Positions 15,392-23,261 are shown, counted from the first letter of the stretch. The stretch: 64,000 nucleotides of DNA from Dehalococcoidia bacterium (GCA_030690405.1 JAUYGU010000078.1:3872-67871); one strand, 5' to 3'. Numbers and translations are program-made. Notes: a model not told the origin generated them from the sequence alone.

Positions 15392-15754
15392 TCATCGGTG
15401 TCTCCCGGTCGGGTCCTGGCACTGATCGAGGGGCGTGGGATGGAAGTAGAGATCGCGCTCGATCATCAGGCCCATCGGACCCCGGATCTCGGTCAAGTCG
15501 GAGAGGCGCCAGTAGCCGTACTCTTTCTCGTGACCAAACACCGCCCCCCAGAACATCACGTCTACGCGATCCCTGGCGCGCGGGTCGCTGAGCGGCACCT
15601 CGGAGCCGTCCTCGAGTTCCGCGCTGGCCTCGGCCGCGTACCAGGTCCAGTTGGACCAGGGCGTGAAGTACTTGACTCGGGCGACGTTGTCGCCGCTCTT
15701 GATGGGAGGCAACGTCCGCTCGAGTTCCTTAGTCAGCAGCGTCGGCGTCGGCAC
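15392..15754 (-). CDS. DUF2958 family protein
   Basis: 120 residues. LTKELERTLPPI, VKYFTPWSNWTWYAAEA and MIERDLYFHPTPLDQ match the conserved DUF2958 layout, a small protein nearly always found on plasmids, ICEs and phages. GTG 15754 is chosen because AGGAGG lies six bases upstream; it overlaps the stop of the DUF6166 gene by 26 bases. Biochemical role unknown; it is a useful marker that this is mobile-element DNA. Confidence 0.85.
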   Translation of the reverse strand: MPTPTLLTKELERTLPPIKSGDNVARVKYFTPWSNWTWYAAEASAELEDGSEVPLSDPRARDRVDVMFWGAVFGHEKEYGYWRLSDLTEIRGPMGLMIERDLYFHPTPLDQCQDPTGRHR

Positions 15755-16268
15755 GTTCCGCCTCCTCTTCCAGCCGGCGGATCCCGGCCAGCTCGTCTTC
15801 CTCCTGGGCCAGCTCAGCCAACCGGGTCTGGATGGCAGGGGTCTGGAGCCACGCCTCGATAGCGTCGCTGTCGAATTGCCATTCGTCCCAGTGCTCTGTG
15901 GCCACGAATCGCTCCTTGAACGATTGATGGAGAGCTGCCGCCTTCGAGCGCGGCGTCCACATCGAGCGCAGCGCTGCCAGCACGAACTCCGCTGATTCGT
16001 CGAAGTAGTCGGCCAGGATGGCGAGTGCGAGGTCCGCGGGCCCACTGCCGGCGTAGCCCCACTCGAAGCCGTCCGGCGAGTGGTAGGAGACGTGGGTGAG
16101 CGGGCGGCGATCCCCTAGCCGGTGTCCTGAGCCTGTCGAAGGGTTGGATTCGCTGGTTAGCCCGCGGCCGGCTGGCCCGTCGCCGACAACGTTCTGGACG
16201 ACTACGGACGCCTCGCCGCGCGTCATGGTGTCGCGGTCGAAGACCCGCGTTCCGCTGTAAACCTTCAT
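15729..16268 (-). CDS. DUF6166-like protein
   Basis: 179 residues from ATG 16268, overlapping the upstream stop (ATGA) with GGAGG seven bases before. HVSYHSPDGFEWGYAGSGPADLALAILADYF is the conserved core of the DUF6166 family, whose members sit beside DUF2958 and similar genes on mobile elements. The C-terminal third is a charged coiled coil. Residues about 40-52 (SNPSTGSGHRLG) are encoded by a copy of a common palindromic repeat, so this loop was probably inserted. Confidence 0.65.
   Translation of the reverse strand: MKVYSGTRVFDRDTMTRGEASVVVQNVVGDGPAGRGLTSESNPSTGSGHRLGDRRPLTHVSYHSPDGFEWGYAGSGPADLALAILADYFDESAEFVLAALRSMWTPRSKAAALHQSFKERFVATEHWDEWQFDSDAIEAWLQTPAIQTRLAELAQEEDELAGIRRLEEEAERADADAAD
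16126..16142. repeat. CCTTCGACAGGCTCAGG repeat inside a gene
   Basis: The 17-mer CCTGAGCCTGTCGAAGG is present in frame inside the DUF6166-like gene and adds Ser-Thr-Gly-Ser-Gly. From memory this sequence is a widespread short repeat in many bacterial and metagenomic genomes; only one copy was noticed here. Confidence 0.5.
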
Positions 16269-16501
16269 CCGAGATCCTCCATGAGGGCGGCGATCCCGTC
16301 GATATCGTCCCCAAGGAGCTGATGGAGGACTGCCGACTTCGCGGCCCGGTCGGAATCGATCGTGCTGTTGTGCTCCGTGCCGAACACCCGGCAGCCCTCG
16401 CCGGCAAAGCGGCGGCGGGCCGCCTCGAAAGGGACGCCCGGGACATCGTGGAGCGCGTAAAGGTCCCACGGCTCACCGCAGACCGGACAGAAAATGTCCA
16501 T
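16265..16501 (-). CDS. Small zinc-finger-start protein
   Basis: 78 residues. The N-terminus MDIFCPVCGEPWDLYALHD carries a CPxC knuckle, followed by EAARRRFAGEGCRVFG with a further Cys, then a helical tail. Proteins starting CPxCGEPWD are frequent in actinobacterial and Chloroflexota mobile DNA. Its stop overlaps the DUF6166 start. Function unknown. Confidence 0.6.
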   Translation of the reverse strand: MDIFCPVCGEPWDLYALHDVPGVPFEAARRRFAGEGCRVFGTEHNSTIDSDRAAKSAVLHQLLGDDIDGIAALMEDLG

Positions 16502-16634
16502 TCGCTCTACCTTTCTGCTTCGTCCTTGGACTCAAGAGAATTGCCGCCAGGCAGGCGGCACTCGTGATCGCGGCGATACGGAGCGGTGCTGGCCGCCGCG
16601 GGCCGCTCCTCTGTCGCGTGACTTTCGGCGACAT
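16473..16634 (-). CDS. 53-residue membrane peptide, possible first gene of the leftward operon
   Basis: MSPKVTRQRSGPRRP, then a hydrophobic helix (IAAITSAACLAAILL, residues 20-34). The SD AAGGAGG is six bases before ATG 16634. It overlaps the next gene by 29 bases in another frame. The resemblance to the 10823 peptide (basic head, one helix, hairpin leader) supports it, but an overlapping 65-codon frame is the competing choice. Confidence 0.4.
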   Translation of the reverse strand: MSPKVTRQRSGPRRPAPLRIAAITSAACLAAILLSPRTKQKGRANGHFLSGLR

Positions 16635-16671
16635 GCTTTTCCTCCTTCGAGTGCGTCTGGGAAATGACGAA

Positions 16672-16699
16672 AGCCCCGCCGGGGATTCCCGATGGGGCT
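16672..16699 (-). promoter_or_regulatory. Nested leader hairpin
   Basis: Minus-strand AGCCCC pairs with GGGGCT around an inner CGGG/CCCG hairpin and is followed by TTTCGTCATTTC, then AAGGAGG of the 16634 start. It resembles a terminator placed within the leader. Confidence 0.5.
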
Positions 16700-17092
16700 C
16701 TCACCTCCTGACAGCGGACGGGGGTGCGCTAGCCCGCTGGTCAGGACTGTTCGTCTGCGACGCTCGCGCATTACGGATCCCGTGAGATCGTTCTACGTGG
16801 CGCGCGTGTTAGCCGGCTTCTGGACCGGACTCGTATCTGTCGTCTCTACCCTATGGCGACCTCCTCTTCTCTAACTACATTGTCTCGGTCTGGCTGCAAC
16901 GTCGGCTGTTCGTCTTCGGTTCGTTCGCGCCTCCCTTCTCTATGACTTCCGACTTGCCTTGCCCTGTTCAGCACCTGTCGTGGAGAGCGAGCTCGTTTCC
17001 CTTGCGGGTTGATCCATCCAGGTTCTCGGACGGGCCATCCTGTCGGTTCTTCCGTTGGCGGTACCGACGAAAACGCACTTCTTACGGGTTCA
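16700..17092 (-). other. Long leader of the leftward transcript
   Basis: About 390 bases between the predicted leftward -10 and the hairpin. No convincing ORF with an SD was found on either strand; the only short frame (minus-strand ATG at about 17039, MARPRTW) lacks one. It may be an untranslated leader. Confidence 0.4.
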
Positions 17093-17167
17093 AGCCTAGC
17101 CGACGCCAGTCCAATTTCAGTCCAATATTTCGGTCGATTTAGTCCAATCGGGGGCGATTTAGTCCAA
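17093..17167 (-). promoter_or_regulatory. Site A: four TTGGACT direct repeats and -10 for the leftward operon
   Basis: Read leftward, TTGGACT occurs at 17161-17167, 17141-17147, 17119-17125 and 17108-17114 (steps 20, 22, 11). A hexamer TAGGCT (17098-17093) starts after exactly nine further bases. The last pair is TTGGACTGAAATTGGACT. This is the spacing of SARP activator sites: 7-bp repeats with 4-bp gaps, a short distance from the -10 and in place of a -35. Confidence 0.75.
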
Positions 17168-17280
17168 TTTCTATGGTGGACGGGGCCGGCGGGAGGTTCC
17201 AGGAGACATACCGCCGCCGGGGCGACTCCTCAAGTTTTCTGAGGCCCGGCGAAGCGGGCCGGATAGGGCTCAGGAAGGAG

Positions 17281-17324
17281 TTGGACTAGAATTGGACCGA
17301 AATTGGACTGGGCATAATATACCT
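17281..17324 (+). promoter_or_regulatory. Site B: three TTGGACT-type repeats facing right
   Basis: TTGGACT 17281-17287, TTGGACC 17292-17298 and TTGGACT 17303-17309, each step exactly 11 bp. TATACC (17318-17323) lies eight bases past the last repeat. CATAAT at 17313 is an alternative -10. It drives a 37-codon ORF; the cargo behind it may have separated the promoter from its original gene. Confidence 0.7.
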
Positions 17325-17370
17325 TTTACGTTGTAGGAGTTAGTGAAACAGTTTGATGAGGAGAAGAAGT

Positions 17371-17484
17371 ATGGGGGAAGAAGACAGGGAAACTTACGTG
17401 CTTCGAGCGAGTACTGGTGAAGCTCGAGAGGATGGCTCAGTCACACTCTCGTGGTCAGCCCCACGCGTTCTTCTCTGGCGATGA
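17371..17484 (+). CDS. 37-residue ORF under site B
   Basis: MGEEDRETYVLRASTGEARE at the start, then a stop after LLWR. A good SD (GAGGAGAAG) lies upstream and it is the first ORF after the site B promoter. No family recognised. It may be a truncated gene whose remainder was lost when the vapC/abrB cargo was inserted, or a true small protein. Confidence 0.4.
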   Translation: MGEEDRETYVLRASTGEAREDGSVTLSWSAPRVLLWR

Positions 17485-17623
17485 CTACCCCGTGTATCGA
17501 GTTCCACCGCTTGCATGCTGCACGTTCGTCTCGTGGCTCCTACGTGAGGTGGGTGAAGTACGCGGCGTAGCGTGCGTTATCCTCTCGGCTCCGCTACTCT
17601 CTTGCGTCGTACCGTGTCTGGGC

Positions 17624-18087
17624 TCACCCCAGCGTGAGTTCGGGGAAGTAGGTGGCGTAGTATCCCCTGTCCCTCGTCAGCAGCTGGTCGGCCTGAACCA
17701 GGGCGTGCGCTCCGATGATGAAGTCGGCGACCACGTGCTGTCGAGGCTGGATGCCGGCTCCGCACGTGTCATAGCGGACCTCCTGCGTGGCTCCGCACTG
17801 GGGACACGTGAGCGCGGGACGGCGACGGATGTACTCGCTCCAGGCTCTACCCGCCCGATACAGGGCTCCGGCCTTGCACGGCTGCAGTCGAAGGCCGGTG
17901 TCGGCGAGGAAGCGGTCGAGGTGCTCCTGGTCGGGGAAGTGAACCGCCAGCTCCTTGTAGACCGGTCGCTGATGACGACGGCGCCTGGCCGCAGATCCTC
18001 GGCCAGGTCGCGCTCCGAGGTATCGCCGTGGGGAGCGTCGGGGATCAGCATGTCGAGCAGAATGTTGGTATCGACGGCAGCGCCTAT
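17624..18087 (-). pseudogene. VapC-type PIN toxin, frameshifted
   Basis: The N-terminal frame reads AAVDTNILLDMLIPDAPHGD then LRPGAVVISD. The rest continues one base out of phase, VYKELAVHFPDQEHLDRF, to VVADFIIGAHALVQADQLLT and the end DRGYYATYFPEL. Adding one C near 17963 (GACCGG to GACCCGG) would restore D-P-V-Y. The expected ATG overlapping the antitoxin stop is ATA at 18087, and no other in-frame start precedes it. Two lesions suggest a dead toxin; a sequencing error could explain the frameshift but not the start. Confidence 0.7.
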
Positions 18088-18311
18088 CGAGCCCGCATCT
18101 GGTCCAGGAGCTCGTCGGGATCACATCCCGCCAGCGGCTTCAGGTAGCCTCGGTGCTTCTTGAAGGGGGAGACGAGTATGCGCTTCTGGAGGCGAACCCC
18201 TTGGCGGTCCTCCACGAACTCTATCTCATCTCCAGGCCTCAGGCCCAGGCGCTCCCGTACGTCCCTGGGTATCGTGATCTGCCCCTTCGCAGTCAGCTTT
18301 GCCCTTGCCAT
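18084..18311 (-). CDS. AbrB/MazE-like antitoxin
   Basis: 75 residues: MARAKLTAKGQITIPRDVRERLG then LRPGDEIEFVED, a clear SpoVT/AbrB swapped-hairpin DNA-binding domain, with a C-terminal toxin-binding stretch (LKPLAGCDPDELLDQMR). It precedes and overlaps the broken vapC gene. It may persist as a DNA-binding repressor without a working toxin. Confidence 0.9.
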   Translation of the reverse strand: MARAKLTAKGQITIPRDVRERLGLRPGDEIEFVEDRQGVRLQKRILVSPFKKHRGYLKPLAGCDPDELLDQMRAR

Positions 18312-18466
18312 GTCGCGTTTTTCGATATCGCCTGAACGGTTCGCTCCCTCCCGCTCATTGTAGGTGGTTCCCTCTCTCGCCTGGATACCCTGGCCCCGAC
18401 GATTTGGTGAGCCGAGGTGTAGTGAGGGCTTCTCCCCTGGCTAGCCCCTCTTGCTCATCTACTGAC

Positions 18467-18507
18467 CCCTAGGTGCTGACAGGGTGAATCTGGCAGACAG
18501 GGATGGA
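18467..18507 (+). repeat. 41-bp dispersed repeat, copy 2
   Basis: Starts CCCTAGGTGCTGACAGGGT and ends GGCAGACAGGGATGGA; 25 bases beyond the end of the vapC gene at 18532. The rest of the gap 18312-18466 shows no other feature. Confidence 0.75.
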
Positions 18508-18531
18508 GATGGGGCTGGCTTGGCGGCGGCG

Positions 18532-18939
18532 TCACTCCAGCCAGTTCTCGACGGCCAGACCGGGGACCTTCTCGAAGTGGCGGACGTTCCCCGTGACGAC
18601 GGCGAGGTCGCGATCCAGAGCGATTGAGGCTATGCGCAGGTCGGCGTCGCCGATCGGGGTTCCCCGGCGCTCCAGCTCGGCCCTCACCTCGCCGTAGCGA
18701 CGGGCGGCGGAGGCGTCGAAGGGAAGGACGGGCAGGTTGGGCAGCAACGTCTCGTCCAGCCGCTCCAGCAGGGCAGCAGTGCGCTCCTTCAGCCGGTGCG
18801 CGCCGTAGACGAGCTCTCCCAGGGTGATGCTGGAGGTGAACTGCTGCTCCGGCGGCACCGAGGCCAGCTTGGTGATCAGGGCTGTCGAGGGAGCGCGGCG
18901 GAGGAGGTTGCTAAGGACGTCCGTGTCCAGGAGGTACAT
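18532..18939 (-). CDS. vapC: VapC-type PIN-domain toxin
   Basis: 135 residues, MYLLDTDVLSNLLRR at the start with the first catalytic Asp, TLGELVYGAHRL with the Glu, and GDADLRIASIALDRDLAVVTGNVRHFEKVPGL with the remaining Asp residues. This is the FitB/VapC subtype. The start overlaps the antitoxin stop. The complete module 18532-19241 lies between direct 41-bp repeats. Likely an active RNase toxin that stabilises the element. Confidence 0.92.
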   Translation of the reverse strand: MYLLDTDVLSNLLRRAPSTALITKLASVPPEQQFTSSITLGELVYGAHRLKERTAALLERLDETLLPNLPVLPFDASAARRYGEVRAELERRGTPIGDADLRIASIALDRDLAVVTGNVRHFEKVPGLAVENWLE

Positions 18940-19241
18940 CAGGCCTCGAGGGACACGGGCCGGCCGGTATCCCTGGCGCGTTCGGAATAGATGTCGGCGA
19001 CCAGGGCGTCCAGCTCCTGGTCATCGACTTCGCGCCAGGCACCGACGATGGCCAGAGCGCCCTGCGGTCGCGCCGAGGTAGCGCGCCCCTGTTCCAGCCG
19101 CTCCAGGTCGTCCACGCTGACCAGGGCGGCCAGGGGCTTGCCCCGGCGCTCGATGACGTAGTGCTCGCCGCCGTAGGCGACCTGCGCCATGAGGTCTGAG
19201 AGGTGTGCCTTGGCCTGTGCTGCGCTGATTCTCTTGGTCAT
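18939..19241 (-). CDS. Phd/YefM-family antitoxin
   Basis: 100 residues from ATG 19241 (GAGGTACAGGC before it; a start at 19277 would fall inside the operator). ISAAQAKAHLSDLMAQVAYGGEHYVIERRGKPLAALVS is a textbook Phd/YefM domain. The tail contacts the toxin. It is co-translated with vapC and probably represses the promoter just upstream. Confidence 0.92.
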   Translation of the reverse strand: MTKRISAAQAKAHLSDLMAQVAYGGEHYVIERRGKPLAALVSVDDLERLEQGRATSARPQGALAIVGAWREVDDQELDALVADIYSERARDTGRPVSLEA

Positions 19242-19268
19242 GCCTGTACCTCGCGGGTCCGACGAATT

Positions 19269-19288
19269 GGTCATCATGACCTATTCTA
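19269..19288 (-). promoter_or_regulatory. -10 and operator of the phd-vapC cassette
   Basis: Minus-strand TAGAAT (19283-19288) is followed directly by the perfect inverted repeat GGTCATGATGACC (19269-19281), which would cover the transcription start. This fits autorepression by the antitoxin-toxin complex. Confidence 0.6.
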
Positions 19289-19379
19289 TCATGAGGCGAC
19301 GACTGGTGCATCGGTGCATGAGCCAACTGCGTACGGGGTTGACTGCCAGACCTCGCACGCTCGCTGATGGCCGCCGTCT

Positions 19380-19420
19380 CCCTAATTGCTGACAGGATGG
19401 ATCCGGCAGACAGGGAGGGA
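19380..19420 (+). repeat. 41-bp dispersed repeat, copy 3
   Basis: Starts CCCTAATTGCTGACAGGAT and ends GGCAGACAGGGAGGGA. With copy 2 it brackets the intact vapBC module in direct orientation, 913 bp apart. Confidence 0.75.
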
Positions 19421-19450
19421 GAGTGAAGTTGCGTGCCGCCACCACGCTGT

Positions 19451-20293
19451 TCATGCGCTTCTCCTGGCGCGGGCCTTGACCTGCTCCAGGTTGTTCCAGC
19501 TCGCAGCGTCCACGGGGATCCAGTCGTTGAAGGCGAGCCCGTCCGGCTCACTGGCAGTGTTGACGACGGCGATGAAGCGCATCTCCCCGAAGTCGTCGTC
19601 TTTCCAGTGGACGGGGTAAGTCCAGCGACACTTGGGATCGCGCGAGGGCGCCGAGGCGAAGACCTCGATCAGCCGGCCCAGGAATGCTGGATCGCCCTGC
19701 GCGAAGTCAGCCAGGACGGCGTTGAAGTAGGGGTCGGGCTGATCAAGCGTGTGTGGATCTCTTGGCCGTCCCTTGAGAACGGAGGCCAGGGTAGCCACGG
19801 CCTCGTCCCAGTTGACCACATGGCCGATGAACTCGGGACCACTGGCCACGCTCAGAAGGTTTATCTGCTGTCGCTTTCGCCGGGCCTTTTCTTGGGGGAG
19901 GTCGATCCGCCAAACCGCCTGCGCCGTGAGATTGGCGGCGACGATTTCGATGTTGTCGTTAAGCACGAACTCCGGCCAGGGCACTTCCTCGACTACGATC
20001 TGAAGCTCGTCGACGGTGTAGAAGTAGTGGGGAAAGCGGTCGGTGGGAAAGAGCGTCCGTTGCGTCGGGAAGCCCGCGCCCTCGAGGATGTCGTTTGCCT
20101 CTGCGCTGGGGCAGTCGAGGGCATCAAGGACCCGCAGCAGACGGGGCAGCGTGGGGTTGCGGGTTCCGTCCTCCCAGCGCCTGATGGTGTCGGCAGGCAC
20201 GCCGGAAAGCGCCGCCAACTGCGCGCGCGTCACGCCCGACCGTTCCCTAGCGGCACGAAGAATCCCGCGCCAGCGCGAGGTCGCGTTCGCCAT
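19451..20293 (-). CDS. XRE regulator with MmyB-like ligand-binding domain
   Basis: 280 residues. Residues 5-65 form a helix-turn-helix (RAARERSGVTRAQLAALSGVPADTIRRWEDG). The remaining 200 residues have the MmyB/PAS-like pattern: YTVDELQIVVEEVPWPEFVLNDNIEIVAANLTA, a middle NLLSV and a Trp-rich end. Such proteins are common in high-GC bacteria and may bind lipids. ATG 20293 has no SD; a TATACT box ends only six bases upstream, so the mRNA may be leaderless. It is divergent from the secreted M23/PKD gene. Confidence 0.85.
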   Translation of the reverse strand: MANATSRWRGILRAARERSGVTRAQLAALSGVPADTIRRWEDGTRNPTLPRLLRVLDALDCPSAEANDILEGAGFPTQRTLFPTDRFPHYFYTVDELQIVVEEVPWPEFVLNDNIEIVAANLTAQAVWRIDLPQEKARRKRQQINLLSVASGPEFIGHVVNWDEAVATLASVLKGRPRDPHTLDQPDPYFNAVLADFAQGDPAFLGRLIEVFASAPSRDPKCRWTYPVHWKDDDFGEMRFIAVVNTASEPDGLAFNDWIPVDAASWNNLEQVKARARRSA

Positions 20294-20437
20294 GGCAAGA
20301 GTATATCGCTGAGCGAATGCAAGAACTCTAGTCGCATGGTGGCACAACTGTGCCAGAACCTGCGTTGACATGGAACTCGCGATGCTGGGAGAATGGCCCG
20401 CACAAGGCGGGCCGCGTGTTAAACGAGGGGGTGCGCC

Positions 20438-22582
20438 ATGCGACGGCGATTTCTGGCAGTCCTGCTTCTTACCGCAAGCGCGATCCTTCTTGCTGGTTTC
20501 TTCGGATGGACTCACCTGCCGAAGTCCCAAGCCGCTCACGGCACATTCGTTCTTCCTTTTGACCCGGGAGAGTCGTTCTTCGTCTGTCGGGGATACCAGT
20601 CACCGCCCGGGACCTCACACGCGGGTGTGTACGCTCTGGACCTTGCTGTTCTGGGTTCCACCTGCAATGTCGGTGATGGCACATCTGCAGGTGAGAATGT
20701 GCGTGCACCAGTCTCGGGTACCGTGGCGAAGCCAAGTGCCCCAACGCTCGGCGAAGTTTGCATCGATACGGGGGATGGCATCTGGATCCGGTTGGTACAC
20801 GTAGTCTCCAGTCTCGCGGAGGGCACTCCGATAACCAGAGATACAAAAATCGGAGAAATCGCGGAACCTTATGACAAAGGTAACGCGGGAATTTCGCATC
20901 TTCATATAGAAGCCTATTCAGGAACCCCCTTCCCGGGCTCTCCGTGTTTAGATAAGGATGAGGATGGGGATGGCAAATTCGATCGCTCGATCCCGCTTGA
21001 CATCTCGCACGGCACTGCGATGAATGGATGCGACCTCCATGAGAAGTCGGGGAGCAACCAGTGGCAGGGGAGCGTACTAGAACGCATCAGCGCCTCCGAA
21101 GCAAAGCTAGATGGCGTGCCGTGTCAGGGCGGCGGCAATGATCGTGACAACGACGGCGTACCCGACGCCGATGACGACTGCCCAGACGACCCGGGCCCTC
21201 CAAGCAACAATGGCTGCCCAATAATCAACCAGCCACCCACCGCCGACGCCGGCGGTCCCTACGTCACGAACGAGGGAACGAACGTCGCGCTCGACGGTAC
21301 TGGTTCCACCGACCCTGACGGCGACCCGCTAACGTACGCCTGGGACCTCGACAACGATGGACAGTTCGATGACTCGACGAGCGCCACGCCCACGTTCACG
21401 ACGGTAGGCCAGGACGGCGTCTTCCCCGTCAGGCTGCGCGTCGGTGATGGCGAAGAGACTGATACCGACTCCACCACAGTGACGGTGAACAACGTTGCGC
21501 CAAGCGTCAGCTTATCTTCCGACGCGCCCGTCGACGAGGGGTCGTCCCTCACGGTGAGCGGCACCGTGAGGGACCCGGGCTGGCTCGATCCGCTCTCAGC
21601 CACCATCGACTGGGGCGACGGCACGCCGGTTGAGCCCACTGGCGGTGTCTTGGAGAACGTCAGGCCTGACGCGACCCTCAACTTCAGCGTGTCGCACATC
21701 TACGGCGACAACGGGATCTTCACTGCGGAGGTCTGCGCGTCGGACGACGACACGACGACGTGCAAGAGCATCAACATTCAGGTCGATAACGTCGACCCAA
21801 CAGCAGAGATCGATATGTCCGGGGCGATCCTCATCAACGGCATCCCAACGTTCCTGGCGAGCATCGGCGAGGCGCTAGATTTCAGCGGACGCTCCACCGA
21901 TCCCGGCAGTGATGATCTGACGCTCCGATGGGACTGGGATGACGGGTCGCCATTCACAGAGACCACATATCTGGTCAATCCGCCAAACCCTGATCCGTTC
22001 CCAAGCCCGAGCATCCAACCTCGTGACGTAACGGACGCTCAGGGCCACACCTACAGCGACGCATGCCTCTACGAGATCTCGTTCTGGGCCGAGGATGACG
22101 ACGGCGGGGTCGGCGACGTAGCGACCGCCAACGTCATCATCGTAGGCGACGCCGATCAGGTGCGGTCGGCCGGCTACTGGCTGTACCAGTTCGCCAGCCA
22201 CATTACGGGGAACGGGCGGCCGCACTTTGATGCGCCGACGCTCGGATGCTACCTGGACATCGCCGGCTACATGAGCCAGGTCTTCGACGAGGAGAGGGAC
22301 GCATCGACATTCGAGAACGCCCACGATGTCCTCTTCGTCAAGAACAACGATGGCGACATGACCCACATGTTCGATCAGCAGCTGCTGGCGGCTTGGCTCA
22401 ACTTCGCCAACGGCTCACTCGGCTACGACGAGATGGTCGACACGGATGGCGATGGAGTCGCTGATACCGTCTTTGCCGATGCTATGGCGGCCGCGGAGGC
22501 CGTGCGGCTCGACCCGACCTCCACACGGTCCGAGCTCGAAGCTCAGAAGAACATTTTAGAGAGCATCAATTTAATGGGCTGA
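20438..22582 (+). CDS. Secreted protein: M23-like domain, calcium repeats and PKD domains
   Basis: 714 residues. A signal peptide (RRRFLAVLLLTASAILLAGFF) comes first. An M23/LytM-like domain follows (residues 35-200) with TSHAGVYALDLA and AGISHLHIEAYSG, keeping H-x-H-type metal ligands. Thrombospondin-type-3 calcium loops (DRDNDGVPDADDDCPDD) come next, then PKD domains (PPTADAGGPYVTNEGTNVALDGTG and NVAPSVSLSSDAPVDEGS). The last 130 residues form a separate helical domain. It may be a cell-wall peptidase or a surface adhesin; metal-site residues should be checked before calling it active. Composition suggests cargo. Confidence 0.8.
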   Translation: MRRRFLAVLLLTASAILLAGFFGWTHLPKSQAAHGTFVLPFDPGESFFVCRGYQSPPGTSHAGVYALDLAVLGSTCNVGDGTSAGENVRAPVSGTVAKPSAPTLGEVCIDTGDGIWIRLVHVVSSLAEGTPITRDTKIGEIAEPYDKGNAGISHLHIEAYSGTPFPGSPCLDKDEDGDGKFDRSIPLDISHGTAMNGCDLHEKSGSNQWQGSVLERISASEAKLDGVPCQGGGNDRDNDGVPDADDDCPDDPGPPSNNGCPIINQPPTADAGGPYVTNEGTNVALDGTGSTDPDGDPLTYAWDLDNDGQFDDSTSATPTFTTVGQDGVFPVRLRVGDGEETDTDSTTVTVNNVAPSVSLSSDAPVDEGSSLTVSGTVRDPGWLDPLSATIDWGDGTPVEPTGGVLENVRPDATLNFSVSHIYGDNGIFTAEVCASDDDTTTCKSINIQVDNVDPTAEIDMSGAILINGIPTFLASIGEALDFSGRSTDPGSDDLTLRWDWDDGSPFTETTYLVNPPNPDPFPSPSIQPRDVTDAQGHTYSDACLYEISFWAEDDDGGVGDVATANVIIVGDADQVRSAGYWLYQFASHITGNGRPHFDAPTLGCYLDIAGYMSQVFDEERDASTFENAHDVLFVKNNDGDMTHMFDQQLLAAWLNFANGSLGYDEMVDTDGDGVADTVFADAMAAAEAVRLDPTSTRSELEAQKNILESINLMG

Positions 22583-22607
22583 TCTTCGACCTGGTACCAG
22601 GTGCCCC

Positions 22608-23021
22608 TCAGTCCGGCGAGGGCAGCCCCTCCAGGTGGCGCAGCCGGCAGGCCAGGTTGAGGACGGCGTTCAGGCTCTCGTCGCTCAGCCCGAGGAGGGT
22701 GACGGCCATCTGCCGTAGCGTCTCGCGCTTCGATGCCGCCAGCAGCCTGACCTCCGTGTCGGGGAACTCGGTGAGGTCGTCGTCGAAGAAGTACGAGGGC
22801 GAGACCTGGAAAAACCGCGCGAGCGCCTCCAGGTGGCGCATGGTGGGGTTGTCCTTGGCGCCGGTGCGGAGCTGCCAGAGGTAGGCCGGCGAGAACGTGG
22901 TCCCGTCCTGCCCGGTCACGGCCGCCGCCACCTCGCGGTAGGTGTACTCGCGGGCGCGGGGGCTAAGCTGGTTGCGGAAGAGGTGGTCGATCCTCTCCGC
23001 CAGAGTGGCGCTCATAGGCAT
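22608..23021 (-). CDS. XRE-family helix-turn-helix regulator
   Basis: 137 residues. The N-terminal half is a helix-turn-helix with a long first helix (LAERIDHLFRN, YTYREVAAAVTG, TTFSPAYLWQLRTGAKDNPTMRHLEALARFF), similar in layout to EspR-type regulators. The C-terminal helices probably dimerise. ATG 23021 sits behind a GAGGGAG SD; a second ATG at 23015 is possible. It is divergent from the tad operon (240-base gap) and may control cpaB-cpaE-tadA. Confidence 0.85.
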   Translation of the reverse strand: MPMSATLAERIDHLFRNQLSPRAREYTYREVAAAVTGQDGTTFSPAYLWQLRTGAKDNPTMRHLEALARFFQVSPSYFFDDDLTEFPDTEVRLLAASKRETLRQMAVTLLGLSDESLNAVLNLACRLRHLEGLPSPD

Positions 23022-23167
23022 GCACTCCCTCTCCTGCGCCCGGCGATGGTGCCGGCCACGCGGGCCGGCGGTGGGCGCGCCGTTTGTCTGATGCCCTGCG
23101 GCATCCCTTCCAGTGTAGAGCACCGGGGGACTGAGGAAAACAGAATAAAGTGTTCAGTTCACACGGG

Positions 23168-23197
23168 TTGACAACTTACACCTTGACCCCTTATCAT
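23168..23197 (+). promoter_or_regulatory. Sigma-70-type promoter of the cpaB operon
   Basis: TTGACA (23168-23173), 18-bp spacer and TATCAT (23192-23197), 64 bases before the cpaB start. No TTGGACT repeats are present here, in contrast to the downstream tadB operon. Confidence 0.75.
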
Positions 23198-23261
23198 CGG
23201 TCGCGTCTTTCCCTCCGAGTACCGAGGGCGGTTTCGCATCTGCTGGCAGGTAGGGAGGGCC

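Noticed and set aside
17093..17309. Replication origin with iterons
   Set aside because: Direct repeats could be iterons, but the same repeats face into three operons at a constant distance from a -10-like hexamer, and no replication initiator gene is adjacent.
11635..19420. Integron attC sites
   Set aside because: The 41-bp repeats lack the paired R and L boxes with GTTRRRY ends, and no integron integrase is present.
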